A DNA stretch of 42,967 nucleotides, from positions 1-42,967 of the forward strand of contig SLTJ01000010.1 of the NCBI GenBank assembly GCA_004347685.1, in the 5' to 3' direction. Both the position numbers and the translations under genes were made by a program. The notes below the pieces were generated by a model. That model was not told where the DNA came from and made no database searches. It worked only from the letters and a program-made list of their open reading frames with translations. Numbering within the stretch: position 1 is the stretch's first letter; each line of letters begins with the position of its first letter. Shown piece by piece: positions 15,555 to 24,578 of the stretch. This stretch comes from Clostridia bacterium. Lineage in GTDB: Bacteria > Bacillota > DSM-521 > Neomoorellales > SLTJ01.

Positions 15555-17282
15555 GTGAAAAGATTTTTCCCTGCCAGGCTTGCCGTCTTGACCGCGGTGA
15601 TCCTGGGCCTATTGTTCCAGGCGGGTCGCGGCGGCCCGGGCACGGCAAAAACCGGGCCCGTGGCCCCGGCGGGACAAGAAGCAACCGTGCCAGCAGGCTC
15701 CGGCGAGCAGACGGCGGTGGTCAACGAGAAATACGGCTATCAGCTTGTTGTTCCCGCCGGGTGGCGGGTGAACACCCGGGACGGCCGGGAGGCTGACTCC
15801 ACGGCGAAGCTCTTCTTGACCAACGGGGACGAATACGTGGAAGTCCGGGTGGGCGCGGGTGGAAAGGGAGGCATTGTTGGCTATGACTCTGATTCCCAGG
15901 TCCTTCGCGCCACCAAGCAACCCTTCACCGCCCTGGGTACTGACGGCATACTTTTCCGGCACGTCAAAACCGGCGCCGCAGGGGCCAGGACCTGGGCGGA
16001 GTACCATTTTGTCACCACGAAGAACGACTTTACATTCGACGTTTCCACAGCGGTAGCAGAGGATCAAGAAACGCTGCCCGCCTATTTCCAGGATATCCTC
16101 TCCGGCTGGCAATGGCGGGCGCCGGATACTTCCCTGGCCGCCCTCGGCACGCCGGGAGAACTTGTTTCCATTAACATGCTCAGCGAAACCCAGGGCTGGG
16201 CGCTGGCCAAGGGCAAAGTCCTGCGCACGGCGGACGGCGGGGAGCACTGGGCGGCGGTCACCCCGCCCGGACTGACCAGCAATCCCTGGGACGTGAAATG
16301 CGCATTCTACGACGCCGACCACGCCTGGTTGGCGGTCCGGAACGATGACCAGCAAGGCCGTACCGTCTATCATACCACCGATGGCGGCCGGAACTGGAAA
16401 GAGGCCATTGTCCACACAAAAAACAACAGCCTGATCTACGGCTCATACCTGGACTTTATCGATTCCAACCGCGGATGGCTGCTGCTGGAACCGGAGCACG
16501 GCATGAGTTCCCTCCCGGGCGAGCTTTACCGGACCAGCGACGGCGGGGAGCACTGGTCCGAAGTGGCCAGTAGCGGAGGCTTTGGCCCCGCGGGGGAAAA
16601 CGGTCTACCTTTCTCTGGTCCCTTTTCTTTCCGCGATGACCTTTCCGGCTGGATCGGCGGGCGGCAGGGGGCGGCCTTCGCTCCGGATCATTCCCTTTAT
16701 ATGACCACCGACGGCGGCCGCACCTGGCGGCCCCAAGATCTTCCCTTGCCGTCCAGCCTGGCGAGCGGGAAACTCGACGTTGACACTCCACCGGAATTCT
16801 TCCCGGCCGGCGGCCAGCAGGGCGTGCTCCCGGTAGTCTTCGTCCCCGATAGCGGTAAAACCAGTGACTACGCCACTATCTTCTATACTACGGCGGACAG
16901 TGGCCGCACCTGGCGGGAGCGCGCCTCACTCCCGGCGACGGGTCCCGCTTCTTTCCTGACCGCCAGGAACTGGTGGGCCTGGCGGAAAGAGCCAGATGCC
17001 GCCGGCCTGGCGGCCCCAGCCCGGGGCGAGCTCTACCGCACCACCGACGGGGGCGAAAACTGGACCGTGCTCGAGCCCGCCGGCGACCTGGCCCGGGCTC
17101 TGGAAAAGGGCGAAAAGGTGCGGCAACTGGACTTTGTGACAGATAAGGCGGGCTGGCTGCTGCTGACCACGGCGGACGGCCGGGGCACCGAACTGCTGCG
17201 GACCACGGACGGGGGTTCCACCTGGCGACTAGTTCCATTAGATACCGCTGCTGCCCGGCGGGAGTGTGGTCTTACCGAGTAG
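15555..17282 (+). CDS. YCF48/BNR-repeat exported propeller protein
   Basis: 575 residues. GTG start with an AAGGGGGG site. The N-terminal signal peptide (RLAVLTAVILGLLFQAG) lacks a lipobox Cys, so the protein is secreted or wall-associated. Residues ~55-195 (YGYQLVVPAGWRVNTRDG, AEYHFVTTKNDFTFDVST) look like the PsbP/lipoprotein-type domain also present at 33903. Then seven YCF48/BNR repeats follow: VLRTADGGEHW (~222), VYHTTDGGRNW, LYRTSDGGEHW, YMTTDGGRTW, FYTTADSGRTW, LYRTTDGGENW and LLRTTDGGSTW (~546). The PsbP-like plus YCF48 combination is notable because both are names from photosystem II assembly, but here they simply mark extracellular modules. Confidence 0.85.
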   Translation: MKRFFPARLAVLTAVILGLLFQAGRGGPGTAKTGPVAPAGQEATVPAGSGEQTAVVNEKYGYQLVVPAGWRVNTRDGREADSTAKLFLTNGDEYVEVRVGAGGKGGIVGYDSDSQVLRATKQPFTALGTDGILFRHVKTGAAGARTWAEYHFVTTKNDFTFDVSTAVAEDQETLPAYFQDILSGWQWRAPDTSLAALGTPGELVSINMLSETQGWALAKGKVLRTADGGEHWAAVTPPGLTSNPWDVKCAFYDADHAWLAVRNDDQQGRTVYHTTDGGRNWKEAIVHTKNNSLIYGSYLDFIDSNRGWLLLEPEHGMSSLPGELYRTSDGGEHWSEVASSGGFGPAGENGLPFSGPFSFRDDLSGWIGGRQGAAFAPDHSLYMTTDGGRTWRPQDLPLPSSLASGKLDVDTPPEFFPAGGQQGVLPVVFVPDSGKTSDYATIFYTTADSGRTWRERASLPATGPASFLTARNWWAWRKEPDAAGLAAPARGELYRTTDGGENWTVLEPAGDLARALEKGEKVRQLDFVTDKAGWLLLTTADGRGTELLRTTDGGSTWRLVPLDTAAARRECGLTE

Positions 17283-17335
17283 CCTCGTGCCGAGCCGGTG
17301 GACAAAAGCCGCCGGCAGATGGAGGACGCGGCGGC

Positions 17336-17390
17336 GTCCCCCGGCGCATTGGAGGGAAGATCATGAAAAAGCGCGCGAATGGGCTGCCGG
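17336..17390 (+). repeat. leader repeat, copy 1
   Basis: A 55-nt segment containing a ribosome site, an ATG (17363) and the first ten codons. It matches 18922-18975 apart from one extra C in the C-run and two or three base changes. It seems to have been copied from the 18948 gene into the upstream region of the lipoprotein gene. Confidence 0.8.
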
Positions 17391-17479
17391 GTAGCAAAAT
17401 GAGGGGGAGGAATTTAATCGGGGCGAGAAAACAGCTAGTGATGGCAGGACAAATTCGGGTCGAGGAGGGTGAGAAAGAC

Positions 17480-18868
17480 TTGCTAGGCAAGAAGGCTATC
17501 GCATCTGCCGCTATTCTTCTCCTGGTTTCTTTCTTGCCGGCGTGCTCGCAAGATAAAGTCATTACAGGAAGACAGCCGCCCCCAGCAGAGAACTCCGCAA
17601 TTGTTATTGATAAAATGAGAACAGTAATCCCGGATGCTTTGGTGGTCACAAAAACGGTGAGCGATTATGCTCACGGCCAACACCTGGTATGGGTGGAAGG
17701 CCGATTTAAGCGGTCAGAGGGACAATTGTACCTGACCCTGGTCGACCCCAACGGCAGGCAGCTAGAACAGAGTGGTTTCCGTCCAGTCGATCACAGCGCG
17801 CAATTGGATGGCGAATGGTGGGTGTTTGATCACAAGCTGATCGAAGACACCTGGGAAAGGGTGGACATAGACCAAGGGGCCATTGTTTTCGAGTTGCGAA
17901 AGCCTGGCGAGCAAGCGCCAGGGCAGGGTAAGCTGGAAATACCGATGAGGAAACCGCCGGTTATCGCCGGACCCCAGGCCGGGGCTAGAGCTGAAGCTGG
18001 GGCTGGAGCAGAAAGGGCCGGGGACGATACGAGACTGCCCCCCGGCGTGGCGGCGGAACAGGTCGCGGCCAGGGCCTGGTCCCCCGGCGGCGAGGTCCTG
18101 GCCTACTTTCTCCAGAACCAAGACACAGCGGCAGAGGGAAGCATTTACCTGTGGCGGCCTGGCCAGGCGCCCCGCGAGGTGGCGCCGGAATGGCGGGTGA
18201 CCGGGTTTCAGTGGTCACCCGACGGCCGTTACGTCCTCTTGGATGCAGGCAGCAGCGCCACCCGCAGCGGCCTACTGATAGAGGTCGAGTCACAAAAGGT
18301 GATCGAACGGTTTTCCTTTGTTGGTAAGGCTTATTGGTCTGACGAATCCAGCCGGCTCCTGGTGGCCCGGCCCCGGCCGGTAACTCCACCTCCGGCCTGG
18401 GAGGTGGAGGGGACCCTGGATGTGGCCGCCTACAACCCGCAGACGCGGAAGTGGTTCGTTTTCGTCCGGGGCAGCCACGATTATTACCTCCAGCCCACGG
18501 GTTGGGATGACCGGGGTTACCCCGTTTTTGAGAAAGTAGCGTTCAGCCAGCCTGGAAGAAGGACGACCATTTCGGTGGAGGAAATCGTGGCCAACCATCT
18601 CCCCCGGCCCTTTGATCCCGAAGTTTTACCTCACGGGCTGAAATACCCCGGCCGCTGGGCCGCCAACGTCATGCCCGGACTGCTCCAGGAGATTGCCCAA
18701 ATGGGCTGGCGGGAACTCCCCGCCGAGCAGATGGGGGCCCTGCGGTTCTTTACCAAGGAAGTGGCCGGGGTGCAGGTGAAGATCGGAGTGTTGCCCGTGG
18801 AAACCGGAGGCCCCACCGAGGACAGGGCCACCACCACGGTCGCGGTTGAACTTTGGCCTGTGGAATAA
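17480..18868 (+). CDS. TolB/WD40-like propeller lipoprotein
   Basis: 462 residues from TTG 17480, which has GGAGGGTGAG upstream and gives a perfect lipoprotein signal (KKAIASAAILLLVSFLPACS). The frame is also open from an ATG at 17363 with its own GGAGGG site, but that start lies in a duplicated leader and would bury the signal behind 39 polar residues. The first domain (~30-160) is beta-rich (HLVWVEGRFKRSEGQLYLTL). After an Ala/Glu-rich linker, propeller repeats appear: AWSPGGEVLAYF, GFQWSPDGRYVLLDAG and AYWSDESSRLLVA. The last ~90 residues are helical. Function unknown; related in style to the 8925 protein. Confidence 0.75.
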   Translation: MLGKKAIASAAILLLVSFLPACSQDKVITGRQPPPAENSAIVIDKMRTVIPDALVVTKTVSDYAHGQHLVWVEGRFKRSEGQLYLTLVDPNGRQLEQSGFRPVDHSAQLDGEWWVFDHKLIEDTWERVDIDQGAIVFELRKPGEQAPGQGKLEIPMRKPPVIAGPQAGARAEAGAGAERAGDDTRLPPGVAAEQVAARAWSPGGEVLAYFLQNQDTAAEGSIYLWRPGQAPREVAPEWRVTGFQWSPDGRYVLLDAGSSATRSGLLIEVESQKVIERFSFVGKAYWSDESSRLLVARPRPVTPPPAWEVEGTLDVAAYNPQTRKWFVFVRGSHDYYLQPTGWDDRGYPVFEKVAFSQPGRRTTISVEEIVANHLPRPFDPEVLPHGLKYPGRWAANVMPGLLQEIAQMGWRELPAEQMGALRFFTKEVAGVQVKIGVLPVETGGPTEDRATTTVAVELWPVE

Positions 18869-18921
18869 AAGAATGAACGGAAAATGCTGGGCGCCCGGGT
18901 ACGGCAGCTAGAGAACGCTGT

Positions 18922-18975
18922 GTCCCCGGCGCATTGGAGGGAAGATCATGGAAAAGCGCGCGAATGGGTTGCCGG
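18922..18975 (+). repeat. leader repeat, copy 2
   Basis: The counterpart of 17336-17390, covering the ribosome site and first codons of the 18948 gene. Here it fits the gene naturally: the N-terminal residues EKRANGLP lead straight into a signal peptide. This is therefore probably the source copy. Confidence 0.8.
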
Positions 18976-20633
18976 TGGCGGCCATCCTCCTGGGCCTCGG
19001 GTTCGTCCTGATGGGCCTTGGGCTCACCCTGGCCGGCCCGGCCCTGGCCGACGACGCCAGCCTGGGCCGGGTGGGCGACGGGGTACACCCTTTGCGCCAG
19101 ACCGACGTGCAGATGCTGGCCGAAGAGGTGCGGGTCAAGGTATTCCCGGAGCGCTCCGAGGTAGAGGCCACCTTCACCCTCCTGAACCGCGGGCCGGCCG
19201 TGGACCTGCTGGTGGGCTTTCCCCAGGCCCTGGAGCAGGCTGACCCGGAAAGGGCAGAATTCGGCGACACCGCCCTCCACGACTTCCATGCCTGGGTCGG
19301 AGGCCGGGAAGCGCCGGTCCAACTGGAAAAGGCGGCCACCGGCGGGCAGGGGTTCCTGGCGGGAGAAACGGCCCCGCCGGAGAGTGGGGTACCCGGGTCG
19401 CCCGCCCTGCCTTCCTACCCGGCCTGGTATACCTTCCCGGTTTCCCTGGCGGCCGGGGAGAAGGTGGAGGTGCGCAACACCTACTGGGTGAAGAACACCA
19501 CCTGGTCCAACGGCGAGGTGGAGACCGGCTACATCCTGCAGAGCGGCGCCACCTGGGCCGGCCCCATCGGCCGGGGGCGGGTAGAACTGGTCCTGGAGGG
19601 CATTGAACCCTACCGGGTGCTCGGTGCCCGGCCGGGTAACTGGCGGCTGGAGAAGGAAAACACCTATGTCTGGGAGTTTGCCGACTGGGAGCCGGATCAG
19701 GACATCACCCTGCACTTCTCCAATCGCCCCGGCCCGGCCTTCTACCTGTTGGTGCGGCCGGAGATCGATGCTCTATTCCGGGATGGCCGCTACGCAGAAT
19801 CCCTCCCCTTGCTCGACCAGGCGCTGCGGGACGCTTCCCTGGCGGAAGGTGAGCGCCAGGTCCTTCTTTTCCGGAAGGCTTTGGCCCTCCAGGAAGCGGG
19901 CCGGCTACAAGAAGCCCGCGTGTTGTGGGAGGCCAACCTGGACCTGTCCCCGCCGCCCGGTGCCCGCGCCCAGGAGGTCTTGCCAGATAAGTCTCCGGCC
20001 AGGGAACTCGTGGAGGATGGCTACCGCCTGACCGACGACCCGGCCGCTTATTACTACCTGGCCCGGATCTACCGCCAGCAGGGCGACCTGGAAGCCTTAA
20101 GCCTGCTCTACCACCAGGTGGTGAACCGGCACATGGGCTTGCCCCTGCAGCGCTGGCTGGAACTGTACTTACCCGCCAGCGAGCGCGTCCGCCCGGCACC
20201 GCCCGTGGTGGCCAGGGCGGAGATCGAGCTGGACCACATCTTTGCCAAGGGCCGGCCGCTAATCGCCGTGGAGCTGGCCGATCCCGATGGTGACCTGTGG
20301 CAATGGTCCCTGCGGGCCTGGACTGTTTCTGGCGGCCCAGAGGTAGTGCTGGCCGAGCAGCAAGAAGAGGTCTGGTACGGCGAGACCTATTCCAAGCAGG
20401 CCCGCGTCCCCTTGCCCCCGCAGCCGCCGGGCACAGTGATTTACTACCAGGTCAGCGCCCGGGACGGCGCCGGGCACGTGGCGCAGAGCGGTGTCCAGGC
20501 ATGGACATTGCCCAGCGCAGGCCAGCCGTCCCAGGAAGACAGTGGCTTCTTGGCCAGCTTATGCAAGTTCTTGCAGGTTTTGCAGTTCATTTCTAAATTT
20601 GACTGGCCGGGTGCTGGGGCACACCAACATTAA
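18948..20633 (+). CDS. exported DUF4424-like protein with TPR region
   Basis: 561 residues. Signal peptide with cleavage near AGPALA-D (~37). Residues ~50-270 are beta-rich with 'VQMLAEEVRVKVFPERSEVE' and 'TFTLLNRGPAVDLLVGFPQ', the usual pattern of DUF4424/DUF4424-like exported proteins. Residues ~275-400 carry TPR-like helices (YAESLPLLDQALRDASLAEG, YYYLARIYRQQGDLEALSLL), followed by a beta-sandwich-like end (IELDHIFAKGRPLIAVELAD). The last ~25 residues (CKFLQVLQFISKFDWPG) overlap an antisense PIN-domain remnant, so the natural C-terminus may have been altered by a rearrangement. ATG 18948 with GGAGGG upstream. Confidence 0.75.
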   Translation: MEKRANGLPVAAILLGLGFVLMGLGLTLAGPALADDASLGRVGDGVHPLRQTDVQMLAEEVRVKVFPERSEVEATFTLLNRGPAVDLLVGFPQALEQADPERAEFGDTALHDFHAWVGGREAPVQLEKAATGGQGFLAGETAPPESGVPGSPALPSYPAWYTFPVSLAAGEKVEVRNTYWVKNTTWSNGEVETGYILQSGATWAGPIGRGRVELVLEGIEPYRVLGARPGNWRLEKENTYVWEFADWEPDQDITLHFSNRPGPAFYLLVRPEIDALFRDGRYAESLPLLDQALRDASLAEGERQVLLFRKALALQEAGRLQEARVLWEANLDLSPPPGARAQEVLPDKSPARELVEDGYRLTDDPAAYYYLARIYRQQGDLEALSLLYHQVVNRHMGLPLQRWLELYLPASERVRPAPPVVARAEIELDHIFAKGRPLIAVELADPDGDLWQWSLRAWTVSGGPEVVLAEQQEEVWYGETYSKQARVPLPPQPPGTVIYYQVSARDGAGHVAQSGVQAWTLPSAGQPSQEDSGFLASLCKFLQVLQFISKFDWPGAGAHQH

Positions 20634-20667
20634 TAGCGTAAACCAGGACGTTGGCATCCGCCAAGAT
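20593..20667 (-). pseudogene. N-terminal remnant of a VapC-type PIN-domain toxin
   Basis: On the minus strand about 24 codons read ILADANVLVYAINVGVPQHP followed by ASQI and a stop. This is the first strand and catalytic Asp segment of a PIN-domain ribonuclease ('DANVL.YA'). The remainder of the toxin is missing. It overlaps the 3' end of the 18948 gene. Confidence 0.55.
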
Positions 20668-20804
20668 CGCCTAGTAGGTCTCCCTGTGTAGATATCCGCC
20701 TGGCGAGGGAGCTTTTCAAGTTTGTGGATTTCTTCAAGGAAGCCTTATTGACCGTCGAAGTCCTGGAGGAACAGCCCAAGAATAGAGATTGGAGGGTTTT
20801 GTCC

Positions 20805-21984
20805 ATGAAAAAGCTTTGGATGACAGCCACTGGTGTTGTAATGCTGTTTGGTATTTTGGTTACTGTGGCCCTGGCGGCCAGCCCTCTCAAGCTTATCGTC
20901 AACGGCCGGGAAATCCGGCCTGACGTACCGCCGCGGTTAATCAACGGCCGGACCATGGTGCCCGTGCGCTGGGTGGCCGAGGCCCTGGGGGCACAGGTGG
21001 ATTGGGACCACGCCAACAACCTGGTCACCATTACCGCCGCCGCTCAGGAGCGAGCTTCCTCCGACGCACCGCGCCGAACTTGAACTATTAGCGAGCGGAC
21101 TGCGCGCGGCCAACAGCCCCCGCGATCTGGTGGAAAGGTATGCCCAGGCCTTAAAGAGCCGGAACGGCGCCCTGGCCCGGGCCTACCTCGCGGCGGCAAT
21201 CAAGGACCAGATACCCCCTCAGGTCATTGGCGTCTCTACCCCCATCGGTAAGGTGGAGATAGACGAAAAAGGGTTCTTGCCTGACAAGAGCCCAAGCTTT
21301 CAGCTAAAGGCCTTCTACGCTCCCTATGGCAGCAATCCCCCCTCCCTGGCCTTTGCCCAGATGTTGGCTGTGGCCAGTGAAAGCGGCGGGAGGTACGTAA
21401 TCAAAGATATCATCATTCTGGATGATAACACCCACGGCGCCTTCTGGGAGCAGCCCCGGGAAGTCACCCCTGCCTTGCCGGAAGGCACCACGGTTTCACG
21501 CTGGGCCAGGCTGGACGCCGACGGCGACGGTAAGGAAAACGAGATTTATCTTATTTACGGCAACGGCGGTGGTTACGAGGGTACCGGTCAGTACGCGGTC
21601 TGGCGGGCGGACCGCCTCCACCCCCTGGGAGGGGAAGTGGCCCTGGGGAACCAGACCTTTACGCCCCCTTTGACGGAAATGGTGCGCGACATCAACGGCG
21701 ATGGCCGGCCGGAAATCGAGTGGTCCGACTGGGGCGCTGACGCCGGGGAGATGAAGATCTACGCCTGGGATGGCCAACAATTTGCCACCCTTTTTGAGAC
21801 CAGCGCCAACAGGATAGAACTAGTGGACCTGGAGGAGGATGGCGTGCTGGAAATAGCCGTGGGCAACCGGCCGCAGGCTCTGGCTGAACCCCTTTACAAG
21901 CTCTACCGCTGGCAGGATGGGCGGTACGCGGAGCTACCGCGCATTTTTCGCTGGCAGGAGGGCCGGTACGTGCCCGCCGATTAG
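20805..21984 (+). pseudogene. stalk-domain plus FG-GAP exported protein, frameshifted
   Basis: ATG 20805 with GGAGGG upstream. The first frame gives a signal peptide, then the copper-amine-oxidase-N stalk domain (LKLIVNGREIRPDVPPRLIN, GRTMVPVRWVAEALGAQVDW) and ends at 21083. The continuation is in the +1 frame: about 26 codons before the next ATG at 21130 already read AELELLASGLRAANSPRDLV without a stop, so one base appears inserted near 21045-21055. The second part has FG-GAP-like loops (DADGDGKENEIYLIYGN, DINGDGRPEIEWSDWG, DLEEDGVLEIAVGN). Repaired, it would be about 392 residues. Pseudogene or sequencing error. Confidence 0.7.
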
Positions 21985-22032
21985 GCGGGCCAAACTACCA
22001 GGGGAAGAAGGGATGACCTACCCCGGCCCCGC

Positions 22033-22177
22033 CAGCAGGCTCGGGGCTCGGATAATCTCTACGTAGATCGGAACATAAATGGCCGACAGGCTTGGGTAGA
22101 AGCCGGCCACACCCGGCGGGTCGCCCTATTACCGTTATGGGGATGGGAAGCTGGTTGAGTTCCTGGAGGCGCTGTAG
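22033..22177 (+). pseudogene. C-terminal remnant of an FG-GAP protein
   Basis: In one frame the bases read DNLYVDRNINGRQAWVEAG; after a one-base shift they read SPYYRYGDGKLVEFLEAL and stop at 22177. Both parts match the end of the 33903 protein (AELHVEGGRAWVEAGKW, HYYQYRAGKLLEIPRPP). This is the decayed 3' end of a lost relative. Confidence 0.55.
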
Positions 22178-22220
22178 ACCAGGCCCATCCACATTGGGGG
22201 AAGGGAAGGAGTGATCAATA

Positions 22221-24119
22221 ATGGTCAGTGGGTTTTTGAAAGCCCGTGGGAGCGTCTTTTTACTTTTTGCCGTCCTGGCATTGGCCATCTTGCCCGGTGG
22301 TGGCCGGGTGGCCCTGGCGGACGCCGGTCAGGCAGCCACGGCAGGGGAAGCCCGGCCTATCTTGACCCGCCTTTTGCCTGCCGGCTTCCAGGCCGGCTGG
22401 CTGGCCGGGACCGCGGACGGCCTGGAAACCGGCGAGGTGCGGCTGGCGCTGCCGGGCGAAGCTGGCACCGTAATATTCCGTATCCGGGAGGCGGCCGGGG
22501 GCCTTTCCCCGGCCCGGCGGGCCGAGATCGTGGCCGGACGCCTGCAGGTCCTCCTTGACCAGGGGCTCACCGCTGGGGAGATCACGGTCACCCGCCGGCA
22601 CGAGGAGTGGGTGGTGGCGGCCCGCGGCCAGGTCCTGGCTACGGCCGACGCCCGCACCGCCCGCCTGAACAACAGCCAGCCCCAGGCCCTGGCCTTCCAG
22701 TGGGCGCAAAATCTGGTCGGCGCCCTAACCCAGCGCGACCGGCCCGCCAGGAGCGGGCGCACCGTGGGCCTGGTGAGGGACCCGGTCGCTCCTGATACCC
22801 TCTACGCCATCACCGTGGAGGGCGTCCAGCAAAGCTCCGACGGAGGCCGCACCTGGCGCATCCTGCCCATCCCTTACACCGAAGGCCGGCCGGAGACTCC
22901 CACGCCTTTTCCCCAGAGTCTGGCCGTCTTCCCCGGCGACCCCCGGCGCCTGCTGGTGGGAATTTATCCGGGGGAAATCTGGCATTCCGAGGACGGCGGG
23001 GCCACTTGGGAGAAAACCTGGACCGACGACCCGGCATCCGGTGGCAACGCCCGGGTTTACGCCCTGGAAGCCGACCCTAATGTCCCGGGCCGGGCCTGGG
23101 CCGGCCTGGCGAATGACGACAGGGGGTACGTCTTGCGCAGCGACGATGGCGGCCGCACCTGGGAGCGGGTCTGGCAGGGAGGAGGGGTGATCGACCTCAT
23201 GCTGGTGGAGGGTTACAGCGGCGCGGTGCTCATCCAGGTCATGGAGGCCAACCCGGAGTCAGACAACGGGTGGGAGCCCCTGGTTTACCGCTCCGGCGAC
23301 GGCGGGCTCACCTGGGAGCGCCTGGGTTTCGGCGGCATCCTGATCAGGGACAGCTCGGCGCCGGGCGTGGTCCGCTCGGCGCCGGGCGTGGTCTACCGGA
23401 CGGAATGGCAACTGGAAAAGTTCGGCGACAGGTATCTGGCAACCGGCTACCGGCTGAAAAAGTCCACCGATGGCGGGGCCACCTGGGATGATGTGGCCTG
23501 GTCCGGGGTCCCCAGCAACGAACCCTGGCTTTTTATTCCCGTAACCGTGGACGGCCAGCCGCACCTGTTGCTCCAGGGCGACCGGACCTACTATTACCGC
23601 CGCTGGACCCTGGCGCCCCTGCCCGGCGGGTTTGCCGAACGCCGCCGGCAACTGGAAGCCCTGGTGACCGAAGCCATGTCGTGGGGCCTGGACGACGGCG
23701 TGAGCTTCACCTACGCTCCGGAACAAAACGCCCTTTATGTCAGCGGCTCCAACAGCGGGTTGTACCGCCTGGAGTTGGGGTCGCCGGTGGTCCCCTGGAC
23801 CCCGGAAGAAATCGTGCAAAAGTACCTGGCCGTGGAGCCGTGGCAGGCCCGGCCCTACGTGGCGGCGCGTACCCTGGTGCCCGTACCCGTATCTGGTCCA
23901 GGCTTGCGGGCGCGGGAACTGGTGTGGACGGGCCGGTACGAGGTGTTGCGGCGGGAAGACCTCGCTGACGGCAGCCTGGCCCTGACGGTGCGCCAGTACA
24001 TGCGGCCCCGCCACCCTGCCCCCGGCCAAAAGGGGCAGGTGGTAGAGGTTGTCAGGTACACCTTTGCCCGGGAAGGCATATCCTACGGCCTCTACGCCGT
24101 GGAACCGGGGGGCGGCTGA
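22221..24119 (+). CDS. exported BNR/sortilin-like propeller protein
   Basis: 632 residues. ATG 22221 with GGAAGGAGTGATC upstream. Signal peptide to about residue 34 (GGGRVALAD). An N-terminal domain of ~150 residues is followed by BNR/YCF48-type repeats: VQQSSDGGRTW (~202), IWHSEDGGATW (~252), VLRSDDGGRTW (~303), YRSGDGGLTW (~355) and LKKSTDGGATW (~412). The C-terminal ~100 residues (WTPEEIVQKYLAVEPWQARP, GRYEVLRREDLADGSLALTV) form a separate alpha/beta module. Secreted, function unknown. A short tandem duplication (SSAPGVVRSAPGVV) lies at ~380. It is the third YCF48-like paralogue in the cluster. Confidence 0.82.
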   Translation: MVSGFLKARGSVFLLFAVLALAILPGGGRVALADAGQAATAGEARPILTRLLPAGFQAGWLAGTADGLETGEVRLALPGEAGTVIFRIREAAGGLSPARRAEIVAGRLQVLLDQGLTAGEITVTRRHEEWVVAARGQVLATADARTARLNNSQPQALAFQWAQNLVGALTQRDRPARSGRTVGLVRDPVAPDTLYAITVEGVQQSSDGGRTWRILPIPYTEGRPETPTPFPQSLAVFPGDPRRLLVGIYPGEIWHSEDGGATWEKTWTDDPASGGNARVYALEADPNVPGRAWAGLANDDRGYVLRSDDGGRTWERVWQGGGVIDLMLVEGYSGAVLIQVMEANPESDNGWEPLVYRSGDGGLTWERLGFGGILIRDSSAPGVVRSAPGVVYRTEWQLEKFGDRYLATGYRLKKSTDGGATWDDVAWSGVPSNEPWLFIPVTVDGQPHLLLQGDRTYYYRRWTLAPLPGGFAERRRQLEALVTEAMSWGLDDGVSFTYAPEQNALYVSGSNSGLYRLELGSPVVPWTPEEIVQKYLAVEPWQARPYVAARTLVPVPVSGPGLRARELVWTGRYEVLRREDLADGSLALTVRQYMRPRHPAPGQKGQVVEVVRYTFAREGISYGLYAVEPGGG

Positions 24120-24291
24120 TGGGCGCCAATGCCACCGGAGCCGCGCTGGCGCCTGGCCCGTGCGGGGTTATCCCATCCTCCAGAAATTGCAGGCGGCTGA
24201 ACTGGCCACCTGCCTCCAGCCGGTTCAGACCTACAACCTCGGCCGGCACCAGGACCGGTGACTACAGCAACAGTTACAGGGGGTGACCATT

Positions 24292-24462
24292 TTGCTACCC
24301 AGCACGCCCAACATGACAGAAATCCCCGCTTGCTCCTTTTGCGGAAAGACCAGGGAACAAGTCAAGCACTTGGTACGCGGTGAGGGTGTTGCCATTTGTG
24401 ACGAATGTGTGGAGTTGTGCCGGTTAATCATCGAAAAGGAAAAGAGGGGTACCCAAGAATAG
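24292..24462 (+). CDS. standalone ClpX-type zinc-finger protein
   Basis: 56 residues from TTG 24292 with GGGGGTGA 5 nt upstream (an ATG at 24313 is internal). It is essentially the ClpX N-terminal C4 zinc-binding domain alone: [19 protein letters not shown] followed by [19 protein letters not shown], with Cys pairs CSFC and CDEC. In ClpX this domain dimerises and recruits adaptors and substrates to the ClpXP protease. Here the AAA+ ATPase is absent and the gene stops after the zinc finger. It could compete for ClpX partners or act as an adaptor (inference). Confidence 0.75.
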   Translation: MLPSTPNMTEIPACSFCGKTREQVKHLVRGEGVAICDECVELCRLIIEKEKRGTQE

Positions 24463-24578
24463 ATCACTCTCTGATCCATCACCAGGTGTGCCAAAGGCCG
24501 CAAAGGTAAACATAGGCTGGTAGGGTGAAGAAGGCCGAGACAACCTGGTGACAATCTAAATCCCAGGGAGGTTTGCAA

